Of a stretch of 17,369 nucleotides of DNA, positions 1 through 6,351 are shown in pieces. Position numbers and translations under genes: made by a program. Within the stretch, counting starts at the first letter, position 1; the number at the start of each line of letters is the position of its first letter. Below the pieces are notes generated by a model. It was not told the DNA's origin. It saw only the letters and a program-made list of their open reading frames with translations, and made no database searches. The stretch is from contig JAWVYO010000047.1 in the NCBI GenBank assembly GCA_033722675.1, positions 1-17,369 of the forward strand, read 5' to 3'. The DNA comes from DATHYU01 sp033722675. Lineage in GTDB: Bacteria; Actinomycetota; Acidimicrobiia; Spongiisociales; UBA11373.

Positions 1-462
1 ACCGCGGCGGGTCTCGTCGAAACACTCGCCGAGGACGCGCTCCTGGTCGTCGGTGCGGCCGGAGGGTCGTGGCTGCAGCGCCAGCTGCTCGGCCCCGGTC
101 ACCGGCTGCTCGTGAACGCCCCCGGAGGGGCGGTGGTGGTTCGCGACGCACCCCGACGGGCCTTCCATCGGATGGTCGACGCGGCCGGGTTCGGCGTCGG
201 CCCCGGTATGGCGGTGCGTGACGCGGTGCAGGTCGTGCATCACGCCTCCGTGCCGGTCGCGGACGGGGGGAAGCTCGTCGGCATCTTCCGTCCTGCGGCG
301 ACGCACGACGAGTCGGCGACGGTCGCCGAGGTCATGGAGACTCCGGTCTCGATCCGTGTCGACGAACCGCTCGAGGCGGCATCGGCACTCCGGCGGTTCC
401 TGGAGGGTGGGCCGGTCCCGGTGGTGGATCGCGAGGCCGATCTGGCCGGGGTCGTCCTGTAG
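1..462 (+). CDS. Universal stress protein / CBS-domain fusion, 3' part only
   Basis: The reading frame is open from base 1 and ends with TAG at 460-462, so the gene starts upstream of the window; 153 residues are visible. The first ~40 residues (LLVVGAAGG, then GPGHRLL, then GGAVVVRDAP) look like the nucleotide-binding C-terminal end of a universal stress protein (usual form VGxRGxG-x9-GS...PVxVVR). The rest looks like a CBS pair: a degenerate first repeat (VRDAVQVVHHASVPVADGGKLVG) and a clearer second one (VAEVMETPVSIRVDEPLEAA, then PVPVVDREADLAGVVL). Both domain types commonly bind adenine nucleotides, so energy or stress sensing is a reasonable inference. The GTG at 112 is internal and not the likely start. 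The gene converges on hsp20 and shares its terminator. The fusion call is good; the partner or target is unknown. Confidence 0.75.
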   Translation, partial: TAAGLVETLAEDALLVVGAAGGSWLQRQLLGPGHRLLVNAPGGAVVVRDAPRRAFHRMVDAAGFGVGPGMAVRDAVQVVHHASVPVADGGKLVGIFRPAATHDESATVAEVMETPVSIRVDEPLEAASALRRFLEGGPVPVVDREADLAGVVL

Positions 463-469
463 ACGCGCC

Positions 470-496
470 GAGGGCCCGCTCCGAGAGCGGGCCCTC
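470..496. terminator. Bidirectional hairpin terminator between USP-CBS gene and hsp20
   Basis: A perfect 12-bp inverted repeat (GAGGGCCCGCTC at 470-481, GAGCGGGCCCTC at 485-496) with a 3-base loop lies in the 53-bp gap between two convergent genes. The right side continues GTTCCGTT, only weakly T-rich, which is common for GC-rich actinobacterial terminators. The symmetry suits termination from both sides. Confidence 0.85.
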
Positions 497-515
497 GTTC
501 CGTTCGCTGCGTCGT

Positions 516-923
516 TCAGTCGTCGAGTTCGACCTTGACCTTGCGGGGAAGGACCGCAGGCGACTTCGGGATGGTCACCTCGAGCATGCCGTTCGTGGCA
601 CGGGCCGAGATCTCGTCGGCGTCGAAGCCGTCCGGCAGGACGACCGAGCGCTTGAAGCCGCCCTGCATGATCTCCCGGCGATGGAAGCCCTGCTCGGAGG
701 TCTCCTCCTCGAAGGTGCGGGTGCCGGAGATGGTCAGGGTGTGGTCTTCGATGGTGATGTCGATCTCGTCGGGGTCGATGCCCGGCACCTCGAGACGCAC
801 GACGAGGGCGTTGTCCCGGTCGAACGCGTCGAGCCGCGGGGCCCATCCGGTCGCCGTGGGCCGTTCGAACCAGCGATCGAGGTCGCGCAGCATCGTGAAG
901 GGGTCGAAGGTGGCGAGTTCCAT
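516..923 (-). CDS. hsp20: Hsp20 family small heat shock protein (alpha-crystallin domain)
   Basis: A 135-residue ATP-independent chaperone that would hold unfolding proteins in the cytoplasm. The N-terminal arm is short (MELATFDPFTMLRDLDRWFE). The alpha-crystallin domain spans about residues 30-120 and ends in the family motif ARATNGMLEVTIPK (107-120). A C-terminal VKV near residues 129-131 stands where the oligomer-forming I/V-x-I/V motif is expected. The length is typical for bacterial Hsp20. The ATG at 923 is preceded by a perfect AGGAGGT Shine-Dalgarno sequence (929-935) at 5-base spacing, so the start is secure. The gene is monocistronic, with a terminator downstream and its own promoter carrying a HAIR-like operator at 963-996. 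Stress induction by loss of HspR repression is inferred. Confidence 0.95.
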   Translation of the reverse strand: MELATFDPFTMLRDLDRWFERPTATGWAPRLDAFDRDNALVVRLEVPGIDPDEIDITIEDHTLTISGTRTFEEETSEQGFHRREIMQGGFKRSVVLPDGFDADEISARATNGMLEVTIPKSPAVLPRKVKVELDD

Positions 924-962
924 GCACTACCTCCTGGGTCGGGTGCTTCGTTTCCGACACGA

Positions 963-990
963 AGTATAGCGAAGACCTGATACAGATCAA
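963..990 (-). promoter_or_regulatory. Predicted hsp20 promoter
   Basis: Read on the minus strand, a -35-like TTGATC (985-990) and a -10 TATACT (963-968) are separated by 16 bases. They lie about 40 bases upstream of the hsp20 ATG. This is the most AT-rich stretch of the window. Predicted from sequence only. Confidence 0.6.
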
Positions 991-996
991 CTCAGG
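976..996. promoter_or_regulatory. HAIR-like inverted repeat (candidate HspR operator)
   Basis: On the minus strand the element reads CCTGAGT-N7-TATCAGG. The known HspR box (HAIR) is CTTGAGT-N7-ACTCAAG, so the left arm matches 6 of 7, the right arm 4 of 7, and the 7-7-7 geometry is exact. Independently, ACCTGA (975-980) and TCAGGT (992-997) form a perfect 6-bp inverted repeat. The element overlaps the -35 box, where a repressor would block RNA polymerase. Confidence 0.5.
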
Positions 997-1068
997 TTTT
1001 CCGATATCAGCACCATCCCCCCGATGTCCGGGTCGCTGGCCGCAGCGTCCGGGTCCGGTGGTCCGTCG

Positions 1069-1074
1069 TAGGCT
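1069..1074 (+). promoter_or_regulatory. Predicted -10 box for the leader ORF / LiaF-like gene
   Basis: TAGGCT lies 7 bases before an ATG at 1082, the arrangement of a leaderless actinobacterial transcript. No convincing -35 is visible. The same TANNNT-then-start layout recurs at 6314-6319 and 12917-12922. Confidence 0.4.
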
Positions 1075-1081
1075 GCATCCC

Positions 1082-1108
1082 ATGCCGTCGCCCCCGCTCG
1101 ATTCGTGA
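1082..1108 (+). CDS. Possible 8-codon leaderless leader peptide (MPSPPLDS)
   Basis: An ATG at 1082 opens a short frame ending with TGA at 1106-1108, and that stop shares its last base with the ATG at 1108 of the next gene (TGATG). With a -10 box 7 bases upstream, the ATG could be at the mRNA 5' end and be translated without a Shine-Dalgarno sequence. The layout suggests translational coupling to the membrane protein gene. No homology can be judged at this length, so chance occurrence is possible. Confidence 0.3.
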   Translation: MPSPPLDS

Positions 1109-1782
1109 TGAGTCCCGGCCGCCTCGTCCTCGGGCTCGTGCTGGTCGCGATCGGCGTCGTGGCCGTGCTCGACGGCGCCGACGTGCTCACCGGCACCGAG
1201 GTCGTGGGTGACTGGTGGCCGGTCGCCCTCGTGGCGCTCGGCACCACCCAGGCGGTGGCCGATCGGCGGTTGGGGTGGGGCTCGGGGGCGGTGCTCGTCC
1301 TCGGGCTCGTGCTCCTCGGGGGGACCACGGGCGTGTTCGGCGGCGACGGACTCTCGCTCGTCGGGCCGGTCCTGCTCATCGTGCTCGGGCTGGCCGTCAT
1401 CGCCGGATGGTCCCTCCGGCGCTCCGTGCTCACCGAGGATCGGATCAATCGGTTCGCCGTCGCCTCGTCGCCACGGCTCGTCGTCCGCTCGGAGGCCCTC
1501 GAGCGGGCGAACCTCACCGTCGTCGCCGGCTCGGCCAAGATGGACCTCACCCGGGCCCGCCTCGATCCGGCCGGCGCCACGGTGTCGGTCGTGGCGGTCG
1601 CCGGCTCGGCGACGGTCGTCGTCCCCGAGGGATGGCGGGTGGTCGTGCGCGGGTTCGCCGTCGTCGGGGGATGGGACGACACGACGAGCCGGGTGGTGCC
1701 CGACGACGCACCGGAGCTGACGGTCCGGATCCTCACGGTCGTGGGGGGTGTCGACGTCCGGCACCGCCGGCGGTGGGTGTGA
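1108..1782 (+). CDS. LiaF-like membrane protein with C-terminal beta-rich domain
   Basis: A 224-residue protein. The N-terminal half has about four hydrophobic segments: LVLGLVLVAIGVVAVL near the start, WWPVALVALGT, then AVLVLGLVLLGGTTGVF, then LVGPVLLIVLGLAVIAGW ending near residue 103. The C-terminal half is beta-strand-rich with repeated VVAGSAKMDL / AVAGSATVVV / TVVGGVDVRH units. This matches the LiaF/YvqF type (cell wall-active antibiotic response family), whose B. subtilis member damps the LiaRS envelope-stress two-component system. No sensor kinase or regulator is visible nearby, so the signalling role is only inferred. The start is ATG 1108; a GTG at 1105 is in frame and a TAG at 1069-1071 closes the frame upstream. 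No Shine-Dalgarno sequence is obvious; the overlap with the leader ORF may supply ribosomes. Confidence 0.7.
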   Translation: MSPGRLVLGLVLVAIGVVAVLDGADVLTGTEVVGDWWPVALVALGTTQAVADRRLGWGSGAVLVLGLVLLGGTTGVFGGDGLSLVGPVLLIVLGLAVIAGWSLRRSVLTEDRINRFAVASSPRLVVRSEALERANLTVVAGSAKMDLTRARLDPAGATVSVVAVAGSATVVVPEGWRVVVRGFAVVGGWDDTTSRVVPDDAPELTVRILTVVGGVDVRHRRRWV

Positions 1783-1797
1783 CCACCGCCAGTGGTC
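1781..1797 (+). terminator. Small hairpin at the end of the LiaF-like gene
   Basis: GACCAC-CGCCA-GTGGTC is a perfect 6-bp stem with a 5-base loop that begins inside the TGA stop codon. It has no T-run, so it may be a weak GC-type terminator or mRNA-end structure. A 14-bp palindrome (CACCGCC/GGCGGTG, 1762-1775) lies just upstream in the coding sequence. Confidence 0.35.
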
Positions 1798-1824
1798 GAG
1801 TGGATGCTGGACGCAGTGAGGGGC

Positions 1825-1847
1825 GGGTGCCTACACTGCGCGCACCC
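1825..1847 (+). promoter_or_regulatory. Predicted alaC promoter with inverted repeat around the -10
   Basis: A -10 box TACACT (1832-1837) lies 24 bases before the alaC ATG. It is flanked by a perfect inverted repeat, GGGTGC (1825-1830) and GCACCC (1842-1847), with an 11-base spacer. A dimeric regulator bound here would cover the -10, so it is a candidate operator. The -35 is weak. Confidence 0.4.
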
Positions 1848-1861
1848 ACGGGGGTGAACCC

Positions 1862-3040
1862 ATGGAATTCCGGCGTATCCAGAACCTCCCGCCCTACGTC
1901 TTCGCGGAGATCAACCAGCTGAAGCTGGAGGCGCGACGCGCCGGCGAGGACATCGTCGACCTGGCGTTCGGCAATCCCGACATCCCCTCGCCCGAGGGCG
2001 TGGTCGAGAAGCTCTGCGAGGCCGCCCGCAATCCCCGCAATCACCGGTACTCGTCCTCGCGGGGCATCCCGAACCTTCGCAAGGCGGTGGCCGACCGGTA
2101 CCGGCGGCGGTTCGGCGTCGAGGTCGACCCCGAGACCCAGGTCATCAACACGATCGGCGCCAAGGAGGGTCTGTCCCACCTCATGTGGGCGCTGGTGCAG
2201 CCCGGCGACGTCGCCGTCGTTCCCGAGCCCGCCTACCCGATCCACGTCTACGCCGCCGTGCTCGCCGGGGCCGAGATCCGCCGTGTCCCCATCGGGCCCG
2301 GACCCGACGACTACTTCGGGCACCTCGACGAGGTCTTCCGGGACTCCTGGCCCCGGCCCCGGGTCATCGTGACCTCCTTCCCGCACAACCCGACCACCGC
2401 CTGCGTGGACCTGTCCTTCTACGAGCGACTCGTCGAGTTCGCCCGCGAGCACGAGGTGCTCGTCGTCAGCGACTTCGCCTACGCCGACATCGTCTTCGAC
2501 GACGACTACCGGCCGCCGAGCATCCTCGAGGTGCCCGGGGCCGACGAGGTGGCCGTCGAGTTGTACACGCTCACGAAGGGTCACTCCATGGCGGGCTGGC
2601 GGGTCGGGTTCGTCGTGGGCAACGCCGAGGCCGTCGCCGCCCTCGCCAAGCTCAAGTCCTACCTCGACTACGGGACCTTCCAGCCCATCCAGATCGCGTC
2701 GATCATCGCCCTCAACGAGCACGACGACTACCCCGACGAGGTGTCGGCGGTCTACAAGCGGCGGCGCGACACGCTCGTGGAGGGCCTCGACCGCGGCGGA
2801 TGGAAGCTCGACCCGCCGCGGGGGACGATGTTCGCCTGGGCGGAGATCCCCGGACCCTACGCCGAGATGGGCTCCGTGGAGTTCTCCAAGCTCCTGCTCG
2901 CCGAGGCGAAGGTCGCGGTCAGCCCCGGGCTGGGGTTCGGACCCACCGGCGACGGCCACGTCCGCTTCGCCCTCGTGGAGAACGAGCACCGCATCCAGCA
3001 GGCGACGCGCGGCATCCGCCGCACGCTGGACCGGCTCTAG
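1862..3040 (+). CDS. alaC: PLP-dependent alanine aminotransferase, AlaC type
   Basis: A 392-residue fold-type I aminotransferase that would interconvert pyruvate plus glutamate with alanine plus 2-oxoglutarate in the cytoplasm. It matches E. coli AlaC closely along its whole length as I recall that sequence (RRIxxLPPYVF, HxYSxSRGIP, IGxKEGLxHLM, YPIHxYxAVxAGA, KSYxDYGTF, HVRFALxEN). PLP-site residues are visible: Asn176 in FPHNP, Asp204 and Tyr207 in VVSDFAYADIV, the Schiff-base Lys239 in TLTKGHSMAGWR, and the substrate-carboxylate Arg368. The ATG at 1862 follows GGGGGTGA at about 4-base spacing. The related LL-diaminopimelate aminotransferase is the main alternative, but the AlaC signature is better. 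The stop overlaps the stop of the convergent cyclase gene. Confidence 0.93.
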   Translation: MEFRRIQNLPPYVFAEINQLKLEARRAGEDIVDLAFGNPDIPSPEGVVEKLCEAARNPRNHRYSSSRGIPNLRKAVADRYRRRFGVEVDPETQVINTIGAKEGLSHLMWALVQPGDVAVVPEPAYPIHVYAAVLAGAEIRRVPIGPGPDDYFGHLDEVFRDSWPRPRVIVTSFPHNPTTACVDLSFYERLVEFAREHEVLVVSDFAYADIVFDDDYRPPSILEVPGADEVAVELYTLTKGHSMAGWRVGFVVGNAEAVAALAKLKSYLDYGTFQPIQIASIIALNEHDDYPDEVSAVYKRRRDTLVEGLDRGGWKLDPPRGTMFAWAEIPGPYAEMGSVEFSKLLLAEAKVAVSPGLGFGPTGDGHVRFALVENEHRIQQATRGIRRTLDRL

Positions 3041-6000
3041 CGTCCCTCCCACCGCTCGACGACGGCCCGGTGCCAGGGCACGTCCTCGAGGAAGACTCGA
3101 CGGTCGGCCGGGTCGTCGATGCCCCCGGCCAGTGAGATCAACAGCTCGTGTGCCGACGTCAGCACCTCCTCCGTTCGTTCGTCGCCCGAGGCCTCCAGGA
3201 CCTCGACACAGGTGAGGTAGATGCGCACGGGTTCCCAGGTCCCGACGATGCGCGGGTCCTCCGGGAGGTAGTCGAGAATCGGCGCCACGTGCGTCCGCGC
3301 CCGTTCCACCTCACCCCGGTGGAGGGCGACCCGGGCCAGTCCTGCGTGGGCCCCGGTGGCCAGGGCGGCCTGGCCGAGGTCGCGACGGAGCCGCAGGGCC
3401 TCGGCGTAGGCCGACTCCGCCCCGTCCGGGTCGCCCAGGCCGACCCGGATGTGGCCGAGCCACACGAGCGCCTCGGCGGTGGCCTCGGTGTGGCCGAGAG
3501 AGCGGGTCAGCGCGAGCCCGCGGTCGGCGTCGTGGCGCGCCGGGCCCCAGTCCGCGGCCCCCGCCCGTGCCCACGCCCGGTTCACGAGGGCGGTCGACGT
3601 GGCCAGTCGGTCACCCACCTCCGTCGTGGTGGCCACGGCGCGATCGAGGATGTCGACGGCCGCTTCGTAGCGTCCGAGGAGGACGAGCGAAACGCCGAGG
3701 TTGACGAGGGCCGTGGTCTCGCCGGTGCGGTCGCCGTGGTCGACCGCCCGGTCGCGGAGGCGTTCGAACAGTTGGCACGCCTCGGAGTACCTGCGCTCGC
3801 TCTGGGCCGCCAGTGCGACGATGTTCAACGCGGTGCCCTCGGTGTCGGCCTCCCCGGCCGTCTCGGCTCGGGCGAGGGCGGCCTCGCCCTGCGCCCTCGC
3901 CTCGCCCGACTGGCCGAGGAGGAGGTGTGCCCATGCGGCCGCCACCCGCGTCCTGGCCTCGAGGCCGTCGTCGCCGGCGAGGACCGCCAGGTCGATCGCG
4001 GCGTGGGCGAGTTCGGCCATTCGGTCGAGCTCGCTCGACCAGAAGGCGCTCCACGCACGGACGAGGAGGACGTCCGCACGGCTCCCCTCGTCGCCGAGGC
4101 GGTCGGCCAGTTCGTCGAGGCGGAGCAACGCCTCGTGCTCCTCGTCCCGTCGTCCCTGGCGGCGCAACTGGAGGGCGAGGTCCCGTGTGAGGGCGAGGCG
4201 CCGCGCGAGGTCCTCGTCGGGCACCAGGGCGATCGCGCGCCGGAGGAACCCCGCGGCCGCGTCCACGGCGTAGGCGTCGCGGGCCGCCCGTGCGGCGAGT
4301 TCGAGATACTCGAGGGCGTCGGCGTCCCGACCCGCGCGCTCGAGGTGGTGGGCGATCGTCCCGGCGAACTCGCCACGTCGCCCGGCGCCGTGCTCGGCCA
4401 GCCAGTCGGCGGCGGCCGAGTGGTGGGCGCGCCGATCCTCGAGGAGGACGGTCTCGTAGGTGACGTCGCGCAGGAGCGACTGCTCGAACGCGAACTCGAC
4501 GGTGTCGGGGAAGGCGGAGTCGGGACGTGGGCGCACCATCGACCGGGCTGCGAGGTCGTCCAATCGCGATCGCACGTCGTTCGCGTCGCCGGGACGAGCG
4601 AGCCGCTGCACCGCGTCCCTCCAGAAGACCCGACCGATGACGGAGGCCTGCTGCAGGACCCTCCGCTCGCCGGCGGAGAGTCCGTCGAGCCGGGCCTGGA
4701 TCGTGCCGACCAGCGTGGGCGGCACCCGGAGATCCGTCAGCCGGTTGGCCACGACCGACCAGCGGTCCCCATCGTCGACGACGACGCCGTCGTCGACGAG
4801 CATGCGGACCAGCTCCTCGAGGAAGTACGGGTTGCCCTCGGCGCCGTCGACCAGGAGTGCGCGGAGGTCGGCGCCACCGTCGACGTGCTCCAGGATGGCG
4901 TCGGCGGCCCGTCCCAGGTCCTCGCGTCCGAGCGGAGGAAGGTCGACGACGAGGGCGTCGGCTCGGGATCGATCCGACCAGAAGTCGGGCCGCGCCGTCA
5001 TCACCACGACGGTCGGGGTCCGTCGCAGATGATCCACGAGGACGTCGAGGGCATCGACGGACGCAGGGTCGGCCCACTGGAGGTCCTCGGCGACGAGCAC
5101 GGCGGGCTCCGACGCCGGGCGGAGGTGGTCGGCGAGGTGGCGCAGTCCGAGCGCTCGGGCCCGTTCCGGGTCGTCCGGGCCCGCTCCGGGATGCGGGTCC
5201 CAGCCGGCGAGCCGGCCGATCAAGGCGGCCTTGACCGCCACGTCGCCTCCGAGGCCGGCCAGGCCGTCGGTCAGCCGGGCGGCGACGGCGTCGATGGGAT
5301 CGCCGGCGCGGATCCCGAACGCCCGGGCGAGCAGGTCCCGGATCAGCGCGTTCGGGACGTCGTGGTCGTCGGGGGCCACCCGGGTCCGGGCGCACGCGAC
5401 GGACGGGCCGAGTCCGGATTCGAACTCCCGGACGAGCCGCGACTTCCCGATACCGGTCGCACCGCACACCTCGACCATCTGGAGACTGCCCGAATCCACG
5501 GCGGCGGCGACCGCCGCCTGCAGCGCCGCGAGTTCGGCGTCCCGGCCGACCATCGGGGTCGTGACGCCTTCGATCACCGGCCGCGCCCCGCGGCGTTCGG
5601 CGACCCCGACGACGAGGAACACCGGGATCGGCTCGGCGAACCCCTTCGCGGTGATCTCGCCGCGCGGCTCGACCTCGAACCGGTCCCTGACGTGTCGGAG
5701 GGTCCCGAGGGAGACGAGGACGCCGCCCGGAGGCGCGGCGGCCTCGATCCGGGCGGCGAGGTTGACCTCGGAGCCCATGATCGTGTCCTCGGCCTCCGTG
5801 GTGCCCCCGGCGACGATGGCGCCCGTGTTGATGCCGACCCGCACGCCGAAGCCGTCGAGGCCGTGGCTGTCGGCGAGCTCCGAGGCCAGGACGCCGGCCC
5901 GTTGCTGGACGGCGAGCCCCGCCCGAACGGCGAGCTCCGGATCGTTCTCGCGCGACGTGGAGAGGCCGAACACCGCGAGGTATCCGTCACCCATGAACCG

Positions 6001-6306
6001 GGTGACCCGACCGCCGTGGTCGCGGATCGGTTCGGCGAGCCGCTGGAGTGCCGAGTCCATGACGGCCATGGTCTCCTCCGGATCCCGGTCCCGCAGCAAC
6101 CCGGTCGAGTCGACGACGTCCACGAAGAGCACGGTGGTCAGTCGTCGGCGCCGATCCACCGCCCCGCCCGGCGCGCGGCGGTCGAGTTCGGCGCGCAGGG
6201 CGGCGATCGTCGCGTCGACGATGGCGTCACCGAGCGTCGAGCGCAGGCCCTCCTGTGCGGCGAGTGCCGCCTCGAGGTGCTCCCGGGCGGGTTCGGAGTG
6301 GTCCAT
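3037..6306 (-). CDS. Class III adenylate/guanylate cyclase-like regulator with AAA ATPase and TPR region
   Basis: A 1089-residue soluble multidomain protein. Residues ~55-230 form a class III cyclase homology domain with metal-binding Asp63 (FVDVVDST) and Asp107 (RFMGDGYLAVFG) and transition-state Asn182 and Arg186 (GSEVNLAARIE). The usual substrate-specifying Lys and Asp appear replaced by Arg103 and Thr175, so product and activity are uncertain. Residues ~250-500 are an AAA_16-type NTPase: Walker A GATGIGKS (282-289), Walker B-like VLVAEDLQWAD (~403-412), and the family motif EGNPYFLEELV. From ~600 to the end are alpha-helical TPR-like repeats. There are no membrane segments and no LuxR DNA-binding domain. 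The start is ATG 6306, with an adjacent GTG at 6309; a -10 box 7-8 bases upstream suggests a leaderless mRNA. Ligand and partner are unknown. Confidence 0.85.
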   Translation of the reverse strand: MDHSEPAREHLEAALAAQEGLRSTLGDAIVDATIAALRAELDRRAPGGAVDRRRRLTTVLFVDVVDSTGLLRDRDPEETMAVMDSALQRLAEPIRDHGGRVTRFMGDGYLAVFGLSTSRENDPELAVRAGLAVQQRAGVLASELADSHGLDGFGVRVGINTGAIVAGGTTEAEDTIMGSEVNLAARIEAAAPPGGVLVSLGTLRHVRDRFEVEPRGEITAKGFAEPIPVFLVVGVAERRGARPVIEGVTTPMVGRDAELAALQAAVAAAVDSGSLQMVEVCGATGIGKSRLVREFESGLGPSVACARTRVAPDDHDVPNALIRDLLARAFGIRAGDPIDAVAARLTDGLAGLGGDVAVKAALIGRLAGWDPHPGAGPDDPERARALGLRHLADHLRPASEPAVLVAEDLQWADPASVDALDVLVDHLRRTPTVVVMTARPDFWSDRSRADALVVDLPPLGREDLGRAADAILEHVDGGADLRALLVDGAEGNPYFLEELVRMLVDDGVVVDDGDRWSVVANRLTDLRVPPTLVGTIQARLDGLSAGERRVLQQASVIGRVFWRDAVQRLARPGDANDVRSRLDDLAARSMVRPRPDSAFPDTVEFAFEQSLLRDVTYETVLLEDRRAHHSAAADWLAEHGAGRRGEFAGTIAHHLERAGRDADALEYLELAARAARDAYAVDAAAGFLRRAIALVPDEDLARRLALTRDLALQLRRQGRRDEEHEALLRLDELADRLGDEGSRADVLLVRAWSAFWSSELDRMAELAHAAIDLAVLAGDDGLEARTRVAAAWAHLLLGQSGEARAQGEAALARAETAGEADTEGTALNIVALAAQSERRYSEACQLFERLRDRAVDHGDRTGETTALVNLGVSLVLLGRYEAAVDILDRAVATTTEVGDRLATSTALVNRAWARAGAADWGPARHDADRGLALTRSLGHTEATAEALVWLGHIRVGLGDPDGAESAYAEALRLRRDLGQAALATGAHAGLARVALHRGEVERARTHVAPILDYLPEDPRIVGTWEPVRIYLTCVEVLEASGDERTEEVLTSAHELLISLAGGIDDPADRRVFLEDVPWHRAVVERWEGR

Positions 6307-6313
6307 CACCCCG

Positions 6314-6319
6314 ACGGTA
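6314..6319 (-). promoter_or_regulatory. Predicted leaderless -10 box of the cyclase/ATPase gene
   Basis: On the minus strand TACCGT lies 4 bases before the GTG at 6309 and 7 before the ATG at 6306, in the 42-bp gap after glgP. No Shine-Dalgarno sequence is present, so the cyclase gene probably has its own leaderless start in addition to any read-through from glgP. Confidence 0.4.
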
Positions 6320-6351
6320 GGACGGGCCGGCCCCGGGCGCCCGGGGATCGT

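Noticed and set aside
1762..1775. 14-bp palindrome CACCGCC/GGCGGTG as a regulatory site
   Set aside because: It is inside the coding end of the LiaF-like gene in Arg codons; at this GC content such palindromes occur by chance.
1733..3052. A 439-codon open frame on the minus strand
   Set aside because: It is the antisense shadow of alaC, rich in Val/Asp/Gly with no recognisable fold.
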